A DNA stretch of 64,000 nucleotides from Corynebacterium afermentans subsp. lipophilum (lineage in GTDB: Bacteria > Actinomycetota > Actinomycetes > Mycobacteriales > Mycobacteriaceae), in contig NZ_CP046530.1 in the NCBI RefSeq assembly GCF_030408375.1, positions 1 to 64,000 of the forward strand, in the 5' to 3' direction. Below are positions 30,784 to 39,143 of this stretch, piece after piece; position 1 is the first letter of the stretch, and each line of letters starts with the position of its first letter. The translations under genes were made by a program, and so were the position numbers. A model generated the notes under the pieces. That model was not told the origin of the DNA, searched no databases, and worked only from the letters and a program-made list of their open reading frames with translations.

Positions 30784-31221
30784 CTACTTACGCGGAAGGG
30801 CGGCCAGCGCCAGGCCGATGCCTACGAGCCAGGAGTCCTTCGCAATGGCGAGGCCTGCGCTGGACGGGCGGATGCCGTCGTCCTCGGTGTACTGGTCGTT
30901 ACCGAAGTACATGGAAAGCAGGCCGGCACCGAACGCGGTCAGGCCCAGGCCGGCCAGGCGGTTCGGGATTAGCGGGCACAGAAGCGCCGCGCCCAGGGCG
31001 GTCTCGGCGGAGGCGAGGCCGGTGGCGAAGGTTTCGGCGTCGATCTGGCCCAGCTGCGGGATGCCGTCGGTAGCCATGTCGCGCAGGCCCTCGGCGCCTT
31101 CCTTGTCCACCTGGAATTTGCCCAAGCCGGAGTTCAGGATCAGGGCGCCGGTGGGGATGCGCAGCGCCGCAGACGGCAGACGCAGGTTGATCTTGTCCTT
31201 GTTGGATTTCTTGAAAAACAT
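30784..31221 (-). CDS. DoxX-like small membrane protein
   Basis: The 145-residue product starts MFFKKSNKDK at 31221, with AAGGA seven bases upstream. It has three to four hydrophobic segments (including TGALILNSGLGKF and a C-terminal WLVGIGLALAALP) and the GLGKF motif seen at the start of DoxX/SURF4-type proteins. DoxX relatives are linked to redox and sulfur metabolism, but this assignment rests on topology and a short motif only. It is downstream of, and on the same strand as, the YhgE/Pip gene, after a 53-base gap. Confidence 0.7.
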   Translation of the reverse strand: MFFKKSNKDKINLRLPSAALRIPTGALILNSGLGKFQVDKEGAEGLRDMATDGIPQLGQIDAETFATGLASAETALGAALLCPLIPNRLAGLGLTAFGAGLLSMYFGNDQYTEDDGIRPSSAGLAIAKDSWLVGIGLALAALPRK

Positions 31222-31274
31222 GGGTGGGGTCCTTCGATCTATCGGGAAATATTGTGCCCCGCCCATGGTAGGGG

Positions 31275-33368
31275 CTAAACGGACAGCTCGGGGTGGAGAT
31301 CCTTCATGTGCCAGGTTCGGCGGGCGTACAGAGCCACGCACGAGATGACCACAGACATCGCGCCGACGAACAGCAGCACGGTCACCGCGGTCCACATGCG
31401 CGGGTCATAGGACGGGGTGCCGAACAGCGCGTAGCGCACCAAATCCACCGAATAGCGCATCGGGTCCCAACTGTGCACCCACTGGATGAACTCGGGCTGC
31501 ACCTCCGGCGGATACAAGCCGTTCGACGCCACCAGTTGCAGCGACATCAGCGCCATGGTGGCCAGGCGCCCAGGGGCGGGGCCCAGCGCGGTGTTCAGGG
31601 CCATGATCGCGGTGACGAACACCCAGGACACCAGCACCAGCACGCCGAGCAGTGACAGCGGGTACAGCGGCTCGACGTCCAGGATGAACGTCTGCATCAC
31701 CCAGAGGGCGACGGACTGGAAGAAGCCGATGATGAACGACGGGATCATCGTGTACAGCAGCATGCGCAGGGGGTTGGTGCCCGAGTCGATCGCGCGGCGG
31801 CTAAACGGCGGCATGACCATGTACATAATCAGCACGCCGAACCACAGCGACAGCGACAGGAAGAACGGGCTGAGGCCCTTGCCGAAGAAGGCCAGGCCGT
31901 CGCCGGTGTTTTCGGTGTGCACCGGGTCCGCGGCGGCGTCGATGGCCTTGTTCAGGCGCTCACCCTCCCAGCTCGGGGCCTTTTCGGCGCCGTCGGAAAG
32001 GCTCATGGAGAGCTCGCCGGTGCCATCGGAGAGCTTGACCAGGCCGTCGTTGAGGTCGCCCAGGCCTACCACCAGCTGGTTGGAGCCGGCGGCTAGGCGC
32101 GAGGTGGCGTCGGTGGCGGTGTTCGCCGCAACGACCAGTTTGCCCGTGCCGTCCTTCAGCGTGGTCACGCCGGCGAGCAGGGTGCCGGAGCCTTCCTGCA
32201 GGCGCTTCAGGCCGTCCGCGAGCGTCTTCGCGCCATCGACGGCGCTATCGACGCCGCCGCGGTACTTCGCGTTCGGGTCCGACAGCTGGTTGGCCAGCTC
32301 GTGCGCGCCGGCCTGCAGCTGCATTAGCTGACCCACCAAGTTATTCTCCGTGACCGCCTGCAACGGGCCGGCGTTGATCTGCAGCTGCACGCCGCGCGCC
32401 TGGTCCGCCAGCTCCTTGCTGCCCGGGATGGGGGAGCGGTCCAGGTCCGCGATCACGTTGTTCAGGTTTGCGTTGATGTCGTCCAACGCGGCCTGTAGCT
32501 CGTTGATCTTGCCGGCAAAGCCGGCGATTTTGTCTACGCCGCCGGCGATCTGCGTGGCGCCGTCGCCAAGCTGCTGCGTACCCGCCTGCAGCTGAGTCAG
32601 CCCGTTGGAGAGCTGGTCGGCGCCGCCGGAAGCGGTGGTGATGCCGTCGTTGAGCTGGATCGCGCCATCCTGCAGGCGTGCGACACCGCCGTCGAGTTTG
32701 TTCACCGCGTCCGGCATCTGCTGCACCTTGTCGTTGAGCTGCTGGATGCCGTCGTTGAGCTTCGTGCCGCCCTCGTTGAGTTGCTCCGAGCCGTCGTGGG
32801 CCTTGTTCGCGCCCTCGTCCAACTGCTCGGCGCCGTCCGCGGCCTTATGCACGCCGTCCGAGAGCGTATTGATGCCCACAAACAGCTGCTCAACCACCTT
32901 GCCGCCCACGGAATTCGACACGGCAGAGCCGATCGCCTCCGCGGCCTTCTCGCCCAGCATGGTGGGGATGAAACCGTTGGTCTCGTTCAGCGTGATGTTG
33001 ATCTTCGCTGAACGCGGGTCATCCTCCTTCACGCTGGTCACAGCCTCAGAGAAGTCCGTGGGGATCTCTAAGCCCAGGTAATACTTGCCGCTGGCGATGC
33101 CGTCCTGGGCCTCCTCGGCGCTGACCACCTGAAAGTCCAAGGGGCGCTGCTCCAGCAGCTCGTCCACAACCTGCTGGCCGTTTTCGCCCTCGTCCGAGTT
33201 CACCAACGCGACGGGCAGCTTGTACAGGTTGCCCAGCGGGTCCCAGTACGCCCAGGGGAACAGGCCGCCGAACAGCAGCGGCAGCAGGCAAATCGCCGTG
33301 ATGGCAAGCGGGGGAAGCTTGCCGTGGGCGAACTTCCGGAAGTCGGATCCAATGTGCAGGCCGCTCAT
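31275..33368 (-). CDS. YhgE/Pip-type ABC-2-like membrane protein
   Basis: The 697-residue product has one N-terminal membrane helix, a ~450-residue external region full of heptad-like LxDG repeats (LNDGI, LQDGA, LADGL), and five to six C-terminal helices with an ABC-2 permease layout. This is the YhgE/Pip (phage infection protein) architecture, often related to large-substrate export or type VII secretion accessory roles. Its ATG overlaps the stop of the ATPase-like gene by four bases, so the two form one unit. A TetR regulator is divergent. The substrate is unknown. Confidence 0.9.
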   Translation of the reverse strand: MSGLHIGSDFRKFAHGKLPPLAITAICLLPLLFGGLFPWAYWDPLGNLYKLPVALVNSDEGENGQQVVDELLEQRPLDFQVVSAEEAQDGIASGKYYLGLEIPTDFSEAVTSVKEDDPRSAKINITLNETNGFIPTMLGEKAAEAIGSAVSNSVGGKVVEQLFVGINTLSDGVHKAADGAEQLDEGANKAHDGSEQLNEGGTKLNDGIQQLNDKVQQMPDAVNKLDGGVARLQDGAIQLNDGITTASGGADQLSNGLTQLQAGTQQLGDGATQIAGGVDKIAGFAGKINELQAALDDINANLNNVIADLDRSPIPGSKELADQARGVQLQINAGPLQAVTENNLVGQLMQLQAGAHELANQLSDPNAKYRGGVDSAVDGAKTLADGLKRLQEGSGTLLAGVTTLKDGTGKLVVAANTATDATSRLAAGSNQLVVGLGDLNDGLVKLSDGTGELSMSLSDGAEKAPSWEGERLNKAIDAAADPVHTENTGDGLAFFGKGLSPFFLSLSLWFGVLIMYMVMPPFSRRAIDSGTNPLRMLLYTMIPSFIIGFFQSVALWVMQTFILDVEPLYPLSLLGVLVLVSWVFVTAIMALNTALGPAPGRLATMALMSLQLVASNGLYPPEVQPEFIQWVHSWDPMRYSVDLVRYALFGTPSYDPRMWTAVTVLLFVGAMSVVISCVALYARRTWHMKDLHPELSV

Positions 33369-33979
33369 AGCCCCTCCTCATTCACCGTGTTCACCATGAC
33401 GGGCAGGTGCACCGCGACCCCGCGCAGATCATCCAGCAGCTTGCGGCGGATGTCCATCTTGCGCACCTGGTCCACATCGTCCACGATCAGCATCTTCGCG
33501 TCCGGGCGCGAGATTAGCGCCAGCAGCACGCGCAGGCGGAAACGGTCCGTCGGGCCGATGTCGCCGACGTGCGCCGTCAGGTCGATGTCTTCCAGCTGCA
33601 GCGGCTCGAGCCACTTTTCCACGTTGTCGTGGGACTTGATGGCCTCGGACGTGTGCGGCGTGCGGGCGAAAAAGCCCTGCGACCACGCAATCTGCTCGCG
33701 CACGACGTCGCGGATGCGCACGAGGCGGTCCAGCCCGTCAATCTCGGTCACGCCTGCGAGCGCGATCTGCTTGAAGCGCTGGCGTGTCCTGGTCTCTTCT
33801 CCGTCGAGGAGGATCGTGCCGGAGTGCGGGTTGAAGCGCCCCGCCAGCGCGAGGCTGAGCAGGGTCGAATCGGACTCTCGCCGCGTGTTCAGCAGGGTCA
33901 ACCCCCGACCGATGTCGAAGTTTTCCGGGGTGTCGCCCTTGCGGAGCACGAGGTCTTGCGTGCTGAGAATGGGGGTCAT
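33365..33979 (-). CDS. ABC ATPase-like protein with degenerate P-loop
   Basis: The 204-residue product has an ABC-type nucleotide-binding fold. Walker B is visible (KMLIVDDVD), and GDIGPTDRFRLRVLLAL occupies the signature region. The Walker A position reads NTRRESDSTLLSLALAG, lacking the GxxGxGKS/T lysine. The protein may therefore not hydrolyse ATP. It is translationally coupled to the YhgE/Pip membrane protein and probably serves as its structural or regulatory partner. Start ATG 33979 lies next to a divergent TetR gene, which likely controls it. Confidence 0.82.
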   Translation of the reverse strand: MTPILSTQDLVLRKGDTPENFDIGRGLTLLNTRRESDSTLLSLALAGRFNPHSGTILLDGEETRTRQRFKQIALAGVTEIDGLDRLVRIRDVVREQIAWSQGFFARTPHTSEAIKSHDNVEKWLEPLQLEDIDLTAHVGDIGPTDRFRLRVLLALISRPDAKMLIVDDVDQVRKMDIRRKLLDDLRGVAVHLPVMVNTVNEEGL

Positions 33980-34075
33980 GCGGTCCCTTAACCGTAGGGT
34001 GGACTATCATTTAACTCGTGATATGGTGCTCCCAAAAATAGTCACTGTCAAACCCAAAAAGGGGGCTGGTCAACA
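33980..34075. promoter_or_regulatory. Divergent promoter region between ABC unit and TetR gene
   Basis: This 96-base gap is AT-richer than its surroundings. It contains inverted GACTATCATTT (near 34002) and AAAAATAGTC (near 34034), which could be a TetR operator half-site pair. No good -10 was fixed on either strand. Confidence 0.45.
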
Positions 34076-34630
34076 ATGCGTGCAGACGCCCGCGCGAAAC
34101 GCGACCAGATCGTCACCGCTGCGCTGGCACAGATTGGTACCCGCCCGAACTCCGAGATCACCCTCGAGGGCATCGCGGCGGACGCCGGCGTGGGCATCGC
34201 TACCCTTTACCGTCACTTTCCCACCCGCGCCGCGCTCTACGACGCCTGCGCGATCGTCTTCCTCGAACGCATCGAATCACTCCTCGATGACGCCCTCGAC
34301 GGCTTCGAAGACAATCCCACCGAACACTTCGAATCCTTCGTCTGGGCGCTCGTGGAATCGGGCGTGGGCATCCTCGCCACCGCCCTGGCCGCCGATAGCT
34401 CCGACGACGGGCTCGGCGCGCGGCGCGACGCGTTTATGAGCAAAGTGCAATTGCTTATCGACGCCGCCGCCCCCCACGGCATCATCGCCCCCGGCCAGTC
34501 ACCCATGCAGCTGGCAACCGAGCTCGTCGTGGCGACGCGGCCGCTCGCCACACCGCTCGCGGACATCCTTCCGGATGTGCGCGACCGCCTAGTGCGCCAC
34601 CTCATGGCGGGCTGGCGCACCACGGTGTAA
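34076..34630 (+). CDS. TetR-family transcriptional regulator
   Basis: The 184-residue product has the TetR helix-turn-helix at the N-terminus (ITLEGIAADAGVGIATLYRHF, split here as ITLEGIAADAGV and GIATLYRHF, about residues 28-48) and a helical ligand-binding domain with a C-terminal TetR_C-like section. Divergent placement from the ABC/YhgE pair suggests that it represses that unit and itself. The ligand is unknown. GGGGGCTGG lies 10 bases upstream of ATG as a weak ribosome binding site. Confidence 0.92.
   Translation: MRADARAKRDQIVTAALAQIGTRPNSEITLEGIAADAGVGIATLYRHFPTRAALYDACAIVFLERIESLLDDALDGFEDNPTEHFESFVWALVESGVGILATALAADSSDDGLGARRDAFMSKVQLLIDAAAPHGIIAPGQSPMQLATELVVATRPLATPLADILPDVRDRLVRHLMAGWRTTV
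34451..34463 (-). repeat. Exact copy of dispersed CGTCGATAAGCAA motif
   Basis: This exact copy lies inside the TetR gene, where the plus strand codes for LLID. See the finding on the dispersed motif. Confidence 0.6.
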
Positions 34631-34642
34631 GGGTTCGCGCGC

Positions 34643-35413
34643 CTAGTCCTCGCGCAGCTCGTGGCGGCCGCCGTCTGCGCTGCCGTCGACGGTGTCCTCC
34701 ACAGAGTGCTGGGCGTTGGTGGCCTTGCGCTGGTCGTCCGCCAGGGTGTCCAGGGTGGTCAGGCCCTCCCCGCCGAGGTCTTTGCCGGAGGTGGCGTCGG
34801 AAAGCTGCTGCTCCTCGCCCGGCTCATTCGGGAACACGCCGCCCTCGATGCCCTCCTCGCGACGGGCACCCGGGCGGTCGGCCTCCGTACGCGTCGAGTA
34901 CACGATGGTGGAAGAACCGCGCGTGTCCGTCTCCGTGCGGGTCGGTGCCGGGCGGTCCGTCTTCGCCGGCTCGTCCTCGCCCGCGAGCTTGTCCTTGAGG
35001 AAGAACTCCCAGGCAGCCCACGCGCCACCGGCGAGCGCGGCGGCGCCCAGCGTTGTGCCGACGACCTTGCCAAACCCGCCCTTCTTCTTTTTCTTTGCGG
35101 TCTTCGCGTGCTTCTCCAGGAACTCCTGGCGCTCCTTGCGGCTCGGGGCGGCGTCCGCGAACTGCTTGCGGCGGCGGTCCAGACGGTCGTGCGCGTCGCG
35201 GGTGATCTCGCCGGCCTGCGCCCGGGCGGTGCCGTAGAGTTCCTCCAGCTGATCGGCGTCGAACTTCTCGTGGATATCGTCCAACTTGCCGTCCTTCAGG
35301 TTGTCCAGCAGGGACTGGTAGATGTCGCGCTCGCGCTTGTCGCTCTGGTCGCGCAGGTACTTCCACGCCTGGTTGGCCAAAGCGGCGGCGAAGCCGATGT
35401 TCTTCAGGTTCAC
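34643..35413 (-). CDS. Corynebacterial membrane protein of unknown function
   Basis: The 256-residue product has a charged, helical N-terminal half (about 1-105, probably cytosolic), a Lys-rich stop (KKKKKGGFG), one membrane helix (VVGTTLGAAALAGGAWAAW, about 117-136), and an extracytoplasmic acidic, Thr/Glu-rich tail. The start is GTG at 35413 with AAGGAG upstream; an ORF extension to 35572 has no ribosome binding site. I do not recognise a named family. It is convergent with the TetR gene and divergent from metF. Confidence 0.75.
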   Translation of the reverse strand: MNLKNIGFAAALANQAWKYLRDQSDKRERDIYQSLLDNLKDGKLDDIHEKFDADQLEELYGTARAQAGEITRDAHDRLDRRRKQFADAAPSRKERQEFLEKHAKTAKKKKKGGFGKVVGTTLGAAALAGGAWAAWEFFLKDKLAGEDEPAKTDRPAPTRTETDTRGSSTIVYSTRTEADRPGARREEGIEGGVFPNEPGEEQQLSDATSGKDLGGEGLTTLDTLADDQRKATNAQHSVEDTVDGSADGGRHELRED

Positions 35414-35517
35414 GGGTAGCTCCTTGTGTTGCGTTTGTAAGTTTCGGGTGGTTACGCGGCCCAGGGTAGCGAAATCCGCCGTGCCTGCTCGGAAACCGGG
35501 GAGCGCCCCACACCACG

Positions 35518-35562
35518 CGGACCAAGCGTTACGCAAAAGTGAACAGCTTGGTCCGTTTTGCG
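35518..35562. repeat. Interleaved inverted repeats (pseudoknot-like) upstream of metF
   Basis: CGGACCAAG (35518-35526) pairs with CTTGGTCCG (35547-35555), and CGCAAAA (35532-35538) pairs with TTTTGCG (35556-35562). The two pairs interleave. The core ACGCAAAAGTGAAC resembles the arms of the elements at 11552 and 15311. Confidence 0.55.
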
Positions 35563-35599
35563 CGATTAACATTCACGATAAATAACCCCGTACGCAGCA

Positions 35600-35717
35600 C
35601 AGACGGCACTCAAAACCGATGACGCATTGTGGCGGCTACGTGGCGTCAATAAGTTTCAAGGCACCGTTTAAACACGGTGCAACGAAACACATCAACCCAG
35701 CCGAGAAAGGTCCTGCC
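35600..35717 (+). promoter_or_regulatory. Structured leader of metF-metE
   Basis: Between the probable promoter and the metF ATG are two hairpins: TGACGC/GCGTCA (35620-35625 with 35643-35648) around GTGGCGGCTACGTG, and GCACCG/CGGTGC around a TTTAAACA loop (about 35661-35680). The leader may control methionine synthesis. I could not match it to a known SAM or cobalamin riboswitch class by eye. Confidence 0.4.
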
Positions 35718-36668
35718 ATGTTCGAAGCCTCTCCTTCGACCAGGCTTTCCGCCTCGGCGCCGCTGGACCGCGAGGGCTCGCAGCTGATCCGCCGCCCCCG
35801 CCCGAAACGCCAGCGCACCGCCCTGAGTTTCGAGATCATCCCGCCTCGTCCCACGGACGACCCGGAGAAGATCGACCAGCTCATCGCGGGCCTGGCGGAG
35901 TACAAGCCGGATTACGTCTCCGTGACCAGCTCGCGCCGCAGCGAGTGGCTGGAGGGCACCGCCGCCGTGATCTCCCGCATCGCGGAGACCACCGATCTGC
36001 GCACCATCGCGCACCTCGCCTGTACCGCGGGCACGCGCGATGAGATGGCGGAGTGGGTGCGGGTGCTTATCGACGCCGGCGTCCGCGGGTTCCTCGCCCT
36101 GCGCGGGGACCTGCCGGAAGAGGGCCTGCCTGCGGACCACCTGCAATACGCCACGGATCTGCTTAACCTGATCCAGGACGTGCAGGAGGAAGAGGCGTTC
36201 CGCCTCGCCGCCGGCAAGCTCGCGCTCTCGGTGGCCTGCTACCCCAAGGGCCACGAGGAGTCGCGCAACTTCGACCACGACCTGGACGTGCTGTTGACCA
36301 AGCAGCGCCTGGGTGCGGATTTCGCCATCACGCAGCTGTTCTTCGAGGCCCAGGACTTCCTGGATTTCGTCGAAGTGGCGCGGCTGGCGGGTGTGCGCAT
36401 CCCACTGATCCCCGGCATCATGCCCATGACCTCGCTGAAGCGTGTCCGACGCATGGGGGAGTTGTCGGGGCTGGAGGTGCCGGTAGGCGTCGAGAAGCAA
36501 TTGCTCGAAGCGGACGACGAGTACGAGGCCGGCATGCAGCTCACCGCCAACCTGGCGCGCGAGATTCTGGATGCCGGCGCGGGCGGACTCCATGTGTACA
36601 CGCACAACAACCTGCAGGTCACGCGGGACTTTTTGGACCGCATCGGAATAGATAAAGGACAACAATGA
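35718..36668 (+). CDS. metF: 5,10-methylenetetrahydrofolate reductase
   Basis: MetF is a flavoenzyme that reduces methylene-THF to methyl-THF, the methyl donor for MetE. The 316-residue product has the N-terminal barrel strand SFEIIPPRP, the RGDLP segment, QLFFEA, and the HVYTHNN C-terminal motif. ATG at 35718 has GAGAAAGG 8 bases upstream; a longer reading from 35619 lacks a ribosome binding site. The metF stop overlaps the metE ATG, a direct substrate handover pair. Confidence 0.93.
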   Translation: MFEASPSTRLSASAPLDREGSQLIRRPRPKRQRTALSFEIIPPRPTDDPEKIDQLIAGLAEYKPDYVSVTSSRRSEWLEGTAAVISRIAETTDLRTIAHLACTAGTRDEMAEWVRVLIDAGVRGFLALRGDLPEEGLPADHLQYATDLLNLIQDVQEEEAFRLAAGKLALSVACYPKGHEESRNFDHDLDVLLTKQRLGADFAITQLFFEAQDFLDFVEVARLAGVRIPLIPGIMPMTSLKRVRRMGELSGLEVPVGVEKQLLEADDEYEAGMQLTANLAREILDAGAGGLHVYTHNNLQVTRDFLDRIGIDKGQQ

Positions 36669-38923
36669 CCACCTTCCCCAAGGCCACCATCGAGGGCTAC
36701 CCCCGCATCGGCGCGAACCGCGAGCTCAAGCGCGCGCTGGAGAGCTACTGGGCGGGCCGTATCGACGCTGAGACGTTCCGCTCCACTGCACGCGCCCTGC
36801 GAGTGAACAACTACAACCACCTGCGCGACCTCGGCCTGACCGAGGATTACGCCATCCCGGCGGACGTTGCGCTCTACGACCAGGTGCTCGACACCGCCCT
36901 GACTGTCGGCCTCGTGCCGGGCGGGGTGGACCTGGACGAGGAGTTCGCGCTCGCCCGCGGCAACGACACCCGCGTGCCGCTGGAGATGACCAAGTGGTTC
37001 GACACCAACTACCACTACCTCGTGCCGGAGATCGAGGCCGGCCAGGAGATTAAGGCTGTGCCGGAGCGCATCCTGCGCATCGTGGAGGAGGCCGCCGAGG
37101 CCGGCCACAAGGTCCGCCCGTTCCTGGTCGGCCCGGTCACGCTGATCGCGCTGTCCAAGCCGGCCGAGTGGTCGCTGCTGCCGTCGCTGGTGGAGGCGTA
37201 CACCGAGGTCTTCGCCGCGCTGAAGGACGCCGGCGTGGAGTGGGTCCAGATCGCCGAGCCCGCCGTGGTGGCCGACCTGTCCACCCCGGACGCGGAGATC
37301 GCCTCCTACCTGCGCGAGGCTTGGTCTGCTTTGCTGGGCCGCGAGACCCGCCCGAACGTGTACCTGACCACCCCGTACGGCTCCGCCCGCGAGGCCCTGC
37401 CGGTGCTCGGCGAACTGGGCGTGGAGGCGCTGCACGTGGACCTCTCCCCGTGGACCCTCGAGGCCGACGCCGGCTACCCAGAGCGCGTGCGCGAGGCGAT
37501 CCCGGCCGAGACCCACCTGGTCGCCGGACTTATCGACGGCCGCAACGTCTGGACCGCCAACCTCCGCGAACGCACCGAGGTGCTCGAGTCCCTGGGCCGT
37601 TCCGCTGATTCGGTGTCCGTGTCCACCTCCACCTCCCTGCAGCACGTGCCGCACACCCTGAAGGCCGAGCGCAACATCCCGGTCGAGGTCGCCCCGTGGC
37701 TGGCGTTCGCCGACGAGAAGCTCGCCGAGATCCAGGCGCTTGTCGCCGGCTCGGACGAGGCCGTCGAGGCGTTCGCGCAGTCCGACCGCGCCGTGCGCAC
37801 CCGCGCAGAGTCCACCACCATCCACAACTCCGCCGTCGTCGACCGCGTTGCCGCTCTGCCGGAGGGCGTCGTCAAGCGCGAGCCGGCGTTTGAGGAGCGC
37901 AATAAGGTCCAGCGCGAAGAGCTCGGCCTGCCGACGCTCCCGATCACCACGATCGGCTCCTTCCCGCAGACCACCGAGATCCGCAAGGCGCGCGCGGACC
38001 ACCGCGAGGGCACCCTCTCCGACGCCGAGTACACCGAGGCGCTGAAGACCGAGATCAAGCAGGTCATCGAGCTGCAGGAGGAGATCGGCCTGGACGTCCT
38101 CGTCCACGGCGAGGCGGAGCGCAACGACATGGTGCAGTACTTCGCCGAGCTTCTCGACGGCTTCGTGGTCACCGAAAACGGCTGGGTCCAGTCCTACGGC
38201 TCCCGCTGCACCCGTCCGCCAATCGTGGTCGGCGACGTCTCCCGCCCGGAGGCCATGTCCGTGGAGTGGTCGGCCTACGCGCAGTCTCTGTCCGACAAGC
38301 CGGTCAAGGGCATGCTCACCGGCCCGGTGACCATCCTGGCCTGGTCCTTCAAGCGCGACGACGTGCCTTTGAGCGTCTCCGCCGACCAGATCGGCGTCGC
38401 GCTCGCCGACGAGGTCGCGGACCTGGAGAAGGCCGGCATCAAGGTCATCCAGATCGACGAGCCGGCACTGCGCGAGCTGCTCCCGCTGCGCGCCGACGAC
38501 CGCGCCGCCTACCTGGACTGGGCCCAGCGCGCGTTCCGCCTGGTGTCGTTGAACGCCAAGCCTGCGACCCAGATTCACACTCACCTGTGCTACTCCGAGT
38601 TCGGCCAGATCATCGAAGCCGTCGCAGGCCTCGACGCGGATGTCACCTCCATCGAGGCAGCCCGTTCCAAGATGGAGCTGCTCGAGGACATCGACGAGAC
38701 CTTCCACTCCGAGATCGGCCCCGGCGTGTGGGACATCCACTCCCCGCGCGTGCCCTCGGCCGAGGAGATCGCCGGCCTGCTGCGCGCGGCGCTGAACCAC
38801 GTGCCCACCGAGCGCCTCTGGGTCAACCCGGACTGCGGCCTGAAGACCCGCGGGTACGCCGAGGTCGACCCCTCCCTGCGCAACCTGGTCGCGGCGCGCG
38901 ACGAGGTCGTCGAAGGGCTCTAG
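36665..38923 (+). CDS. metE: Cobalamin-independent methionine synthase
   Basis: MetE transfers the methyl group of methyl-THF (polyglutamate) to homocysteine. The 752-residue product is of normal length with two barrel halves. Zinc and homocysteine site segments are visible: THLCYSEFG, EAARSKMELL and NPDCGLKTRGYAEV, which bring the His and two Cys ligands. The N-terminus KATIEGYPRIGANRELK is typical. It is coupled to metF by ATGA, and a hairpin element at 39011-39093 may end transcription. Confidence 0.97.
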   Translation: MTTFPKATIEGYPRIGANRELKRALESYWAGRIDAETFRSTARALRVNNYNHLRDLGLTEDYAIPADVALYDQVLDTALTVGLVPGGVDLDEEFALARGNDTRVPLEMTKWFDTNYHYLVPEIEAGQEIKAVPERILRIVEEAAEAGHKVRPFLVGPVTLIALSKPAEWSLLPSLVEAYTEVFAALKDAGVEWVQIAEPAVVADLSTPDAEIASYLREAWSALLGRETRPNVYLTTPYGSAREALPVLGELGVEALHVDLSPWTLEADAGYPERVREAIPAETHLVAGLIDGRNVWTANLRERTEVLESLGRSADSVSVSTSTSLQHVPHTLKAERNIPVEVAPWLAFADEKLAEIQALVAGSDEAVEAFAQSDRAVRTRAESTTIHNSAVVDRVAALPEGVVKREPAFEERNKVQREELGLPTLPITTIGSFPQTTEIRKARADHREGTLSDAEYTEALKTEIKQVIELQEEIGLDVLVHGEAERNDMVQYFAELLDGFVVTENGWVQSYGSRCTRPPIVVGDVSRPEAMSVEWSAYAQSLSDKPVKGMLTGPVTILAWSFKRDDVPLSVSADQIGVALADEVADLEKAGIKVIQIDEPALRELLPLRADDRAAYLDWAQRAFRLVSLNAKPATQIHTHLCYSEFGQIIEAVAGLDADVTSIEAARSKMELLEDIDETFHSEIGPGVWDIHSPRVPSAEEIAGLLRAALNHVPTERLWVNPDCGLKTRGYAEVDPSLRNLVAARDEVVEGL

Positions 38924-39010
38924 GTTCGGCTGGCGCCGCGCCGCGCCGGGCGGGGCGGAGCTGACGTCGTCAAGCAATAGTCCCCGCCCTCCTTGCCCTC
39001 GCCGCCCTCA

Positions 39011-39093
39011 CCCCGCGAAAGTCGAGTACGGGAGGTCGAGTACGCCCTCTATTCGGGCCGGACTCGACCTCCGCCGCTCGACTTTTGGCGGGG
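39011..39093. repeat. Hairpin element, left copy, bracketing the orphan nuclease-like gene
   Basis: The element is a strong inverted repeat: doubled GTCGAGTACG arms on the left pair with ACTCGACCT and CTCGACTT on the right, enclosed by CCCCGC/GCGGGG. Its reverse complement closely matches the element at 40121-40204. It starts about 90 bases after metE and ends 50 bases before the next gene. Confidence 0.85.
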
Positions 39094-39143
39094 CTCTTTC
39101 GTTTCCGCTGCCGACGCTGTACCGTGAGCGAAACGGGGGGAAT

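Noticed and set aside
35600..35717. Cobalamin or SAM-I riboswitch before metF-metE
   Set aside because: No B12-box or SAM-I core was recognised, and metE encodes the cobalamin-independent enzyme.
36239..38977. A 912-codon minus-strand open frame opposite metE
   Set aside because: metE is certain on the plus strand; the antisense frame is a GC-bias artefact.
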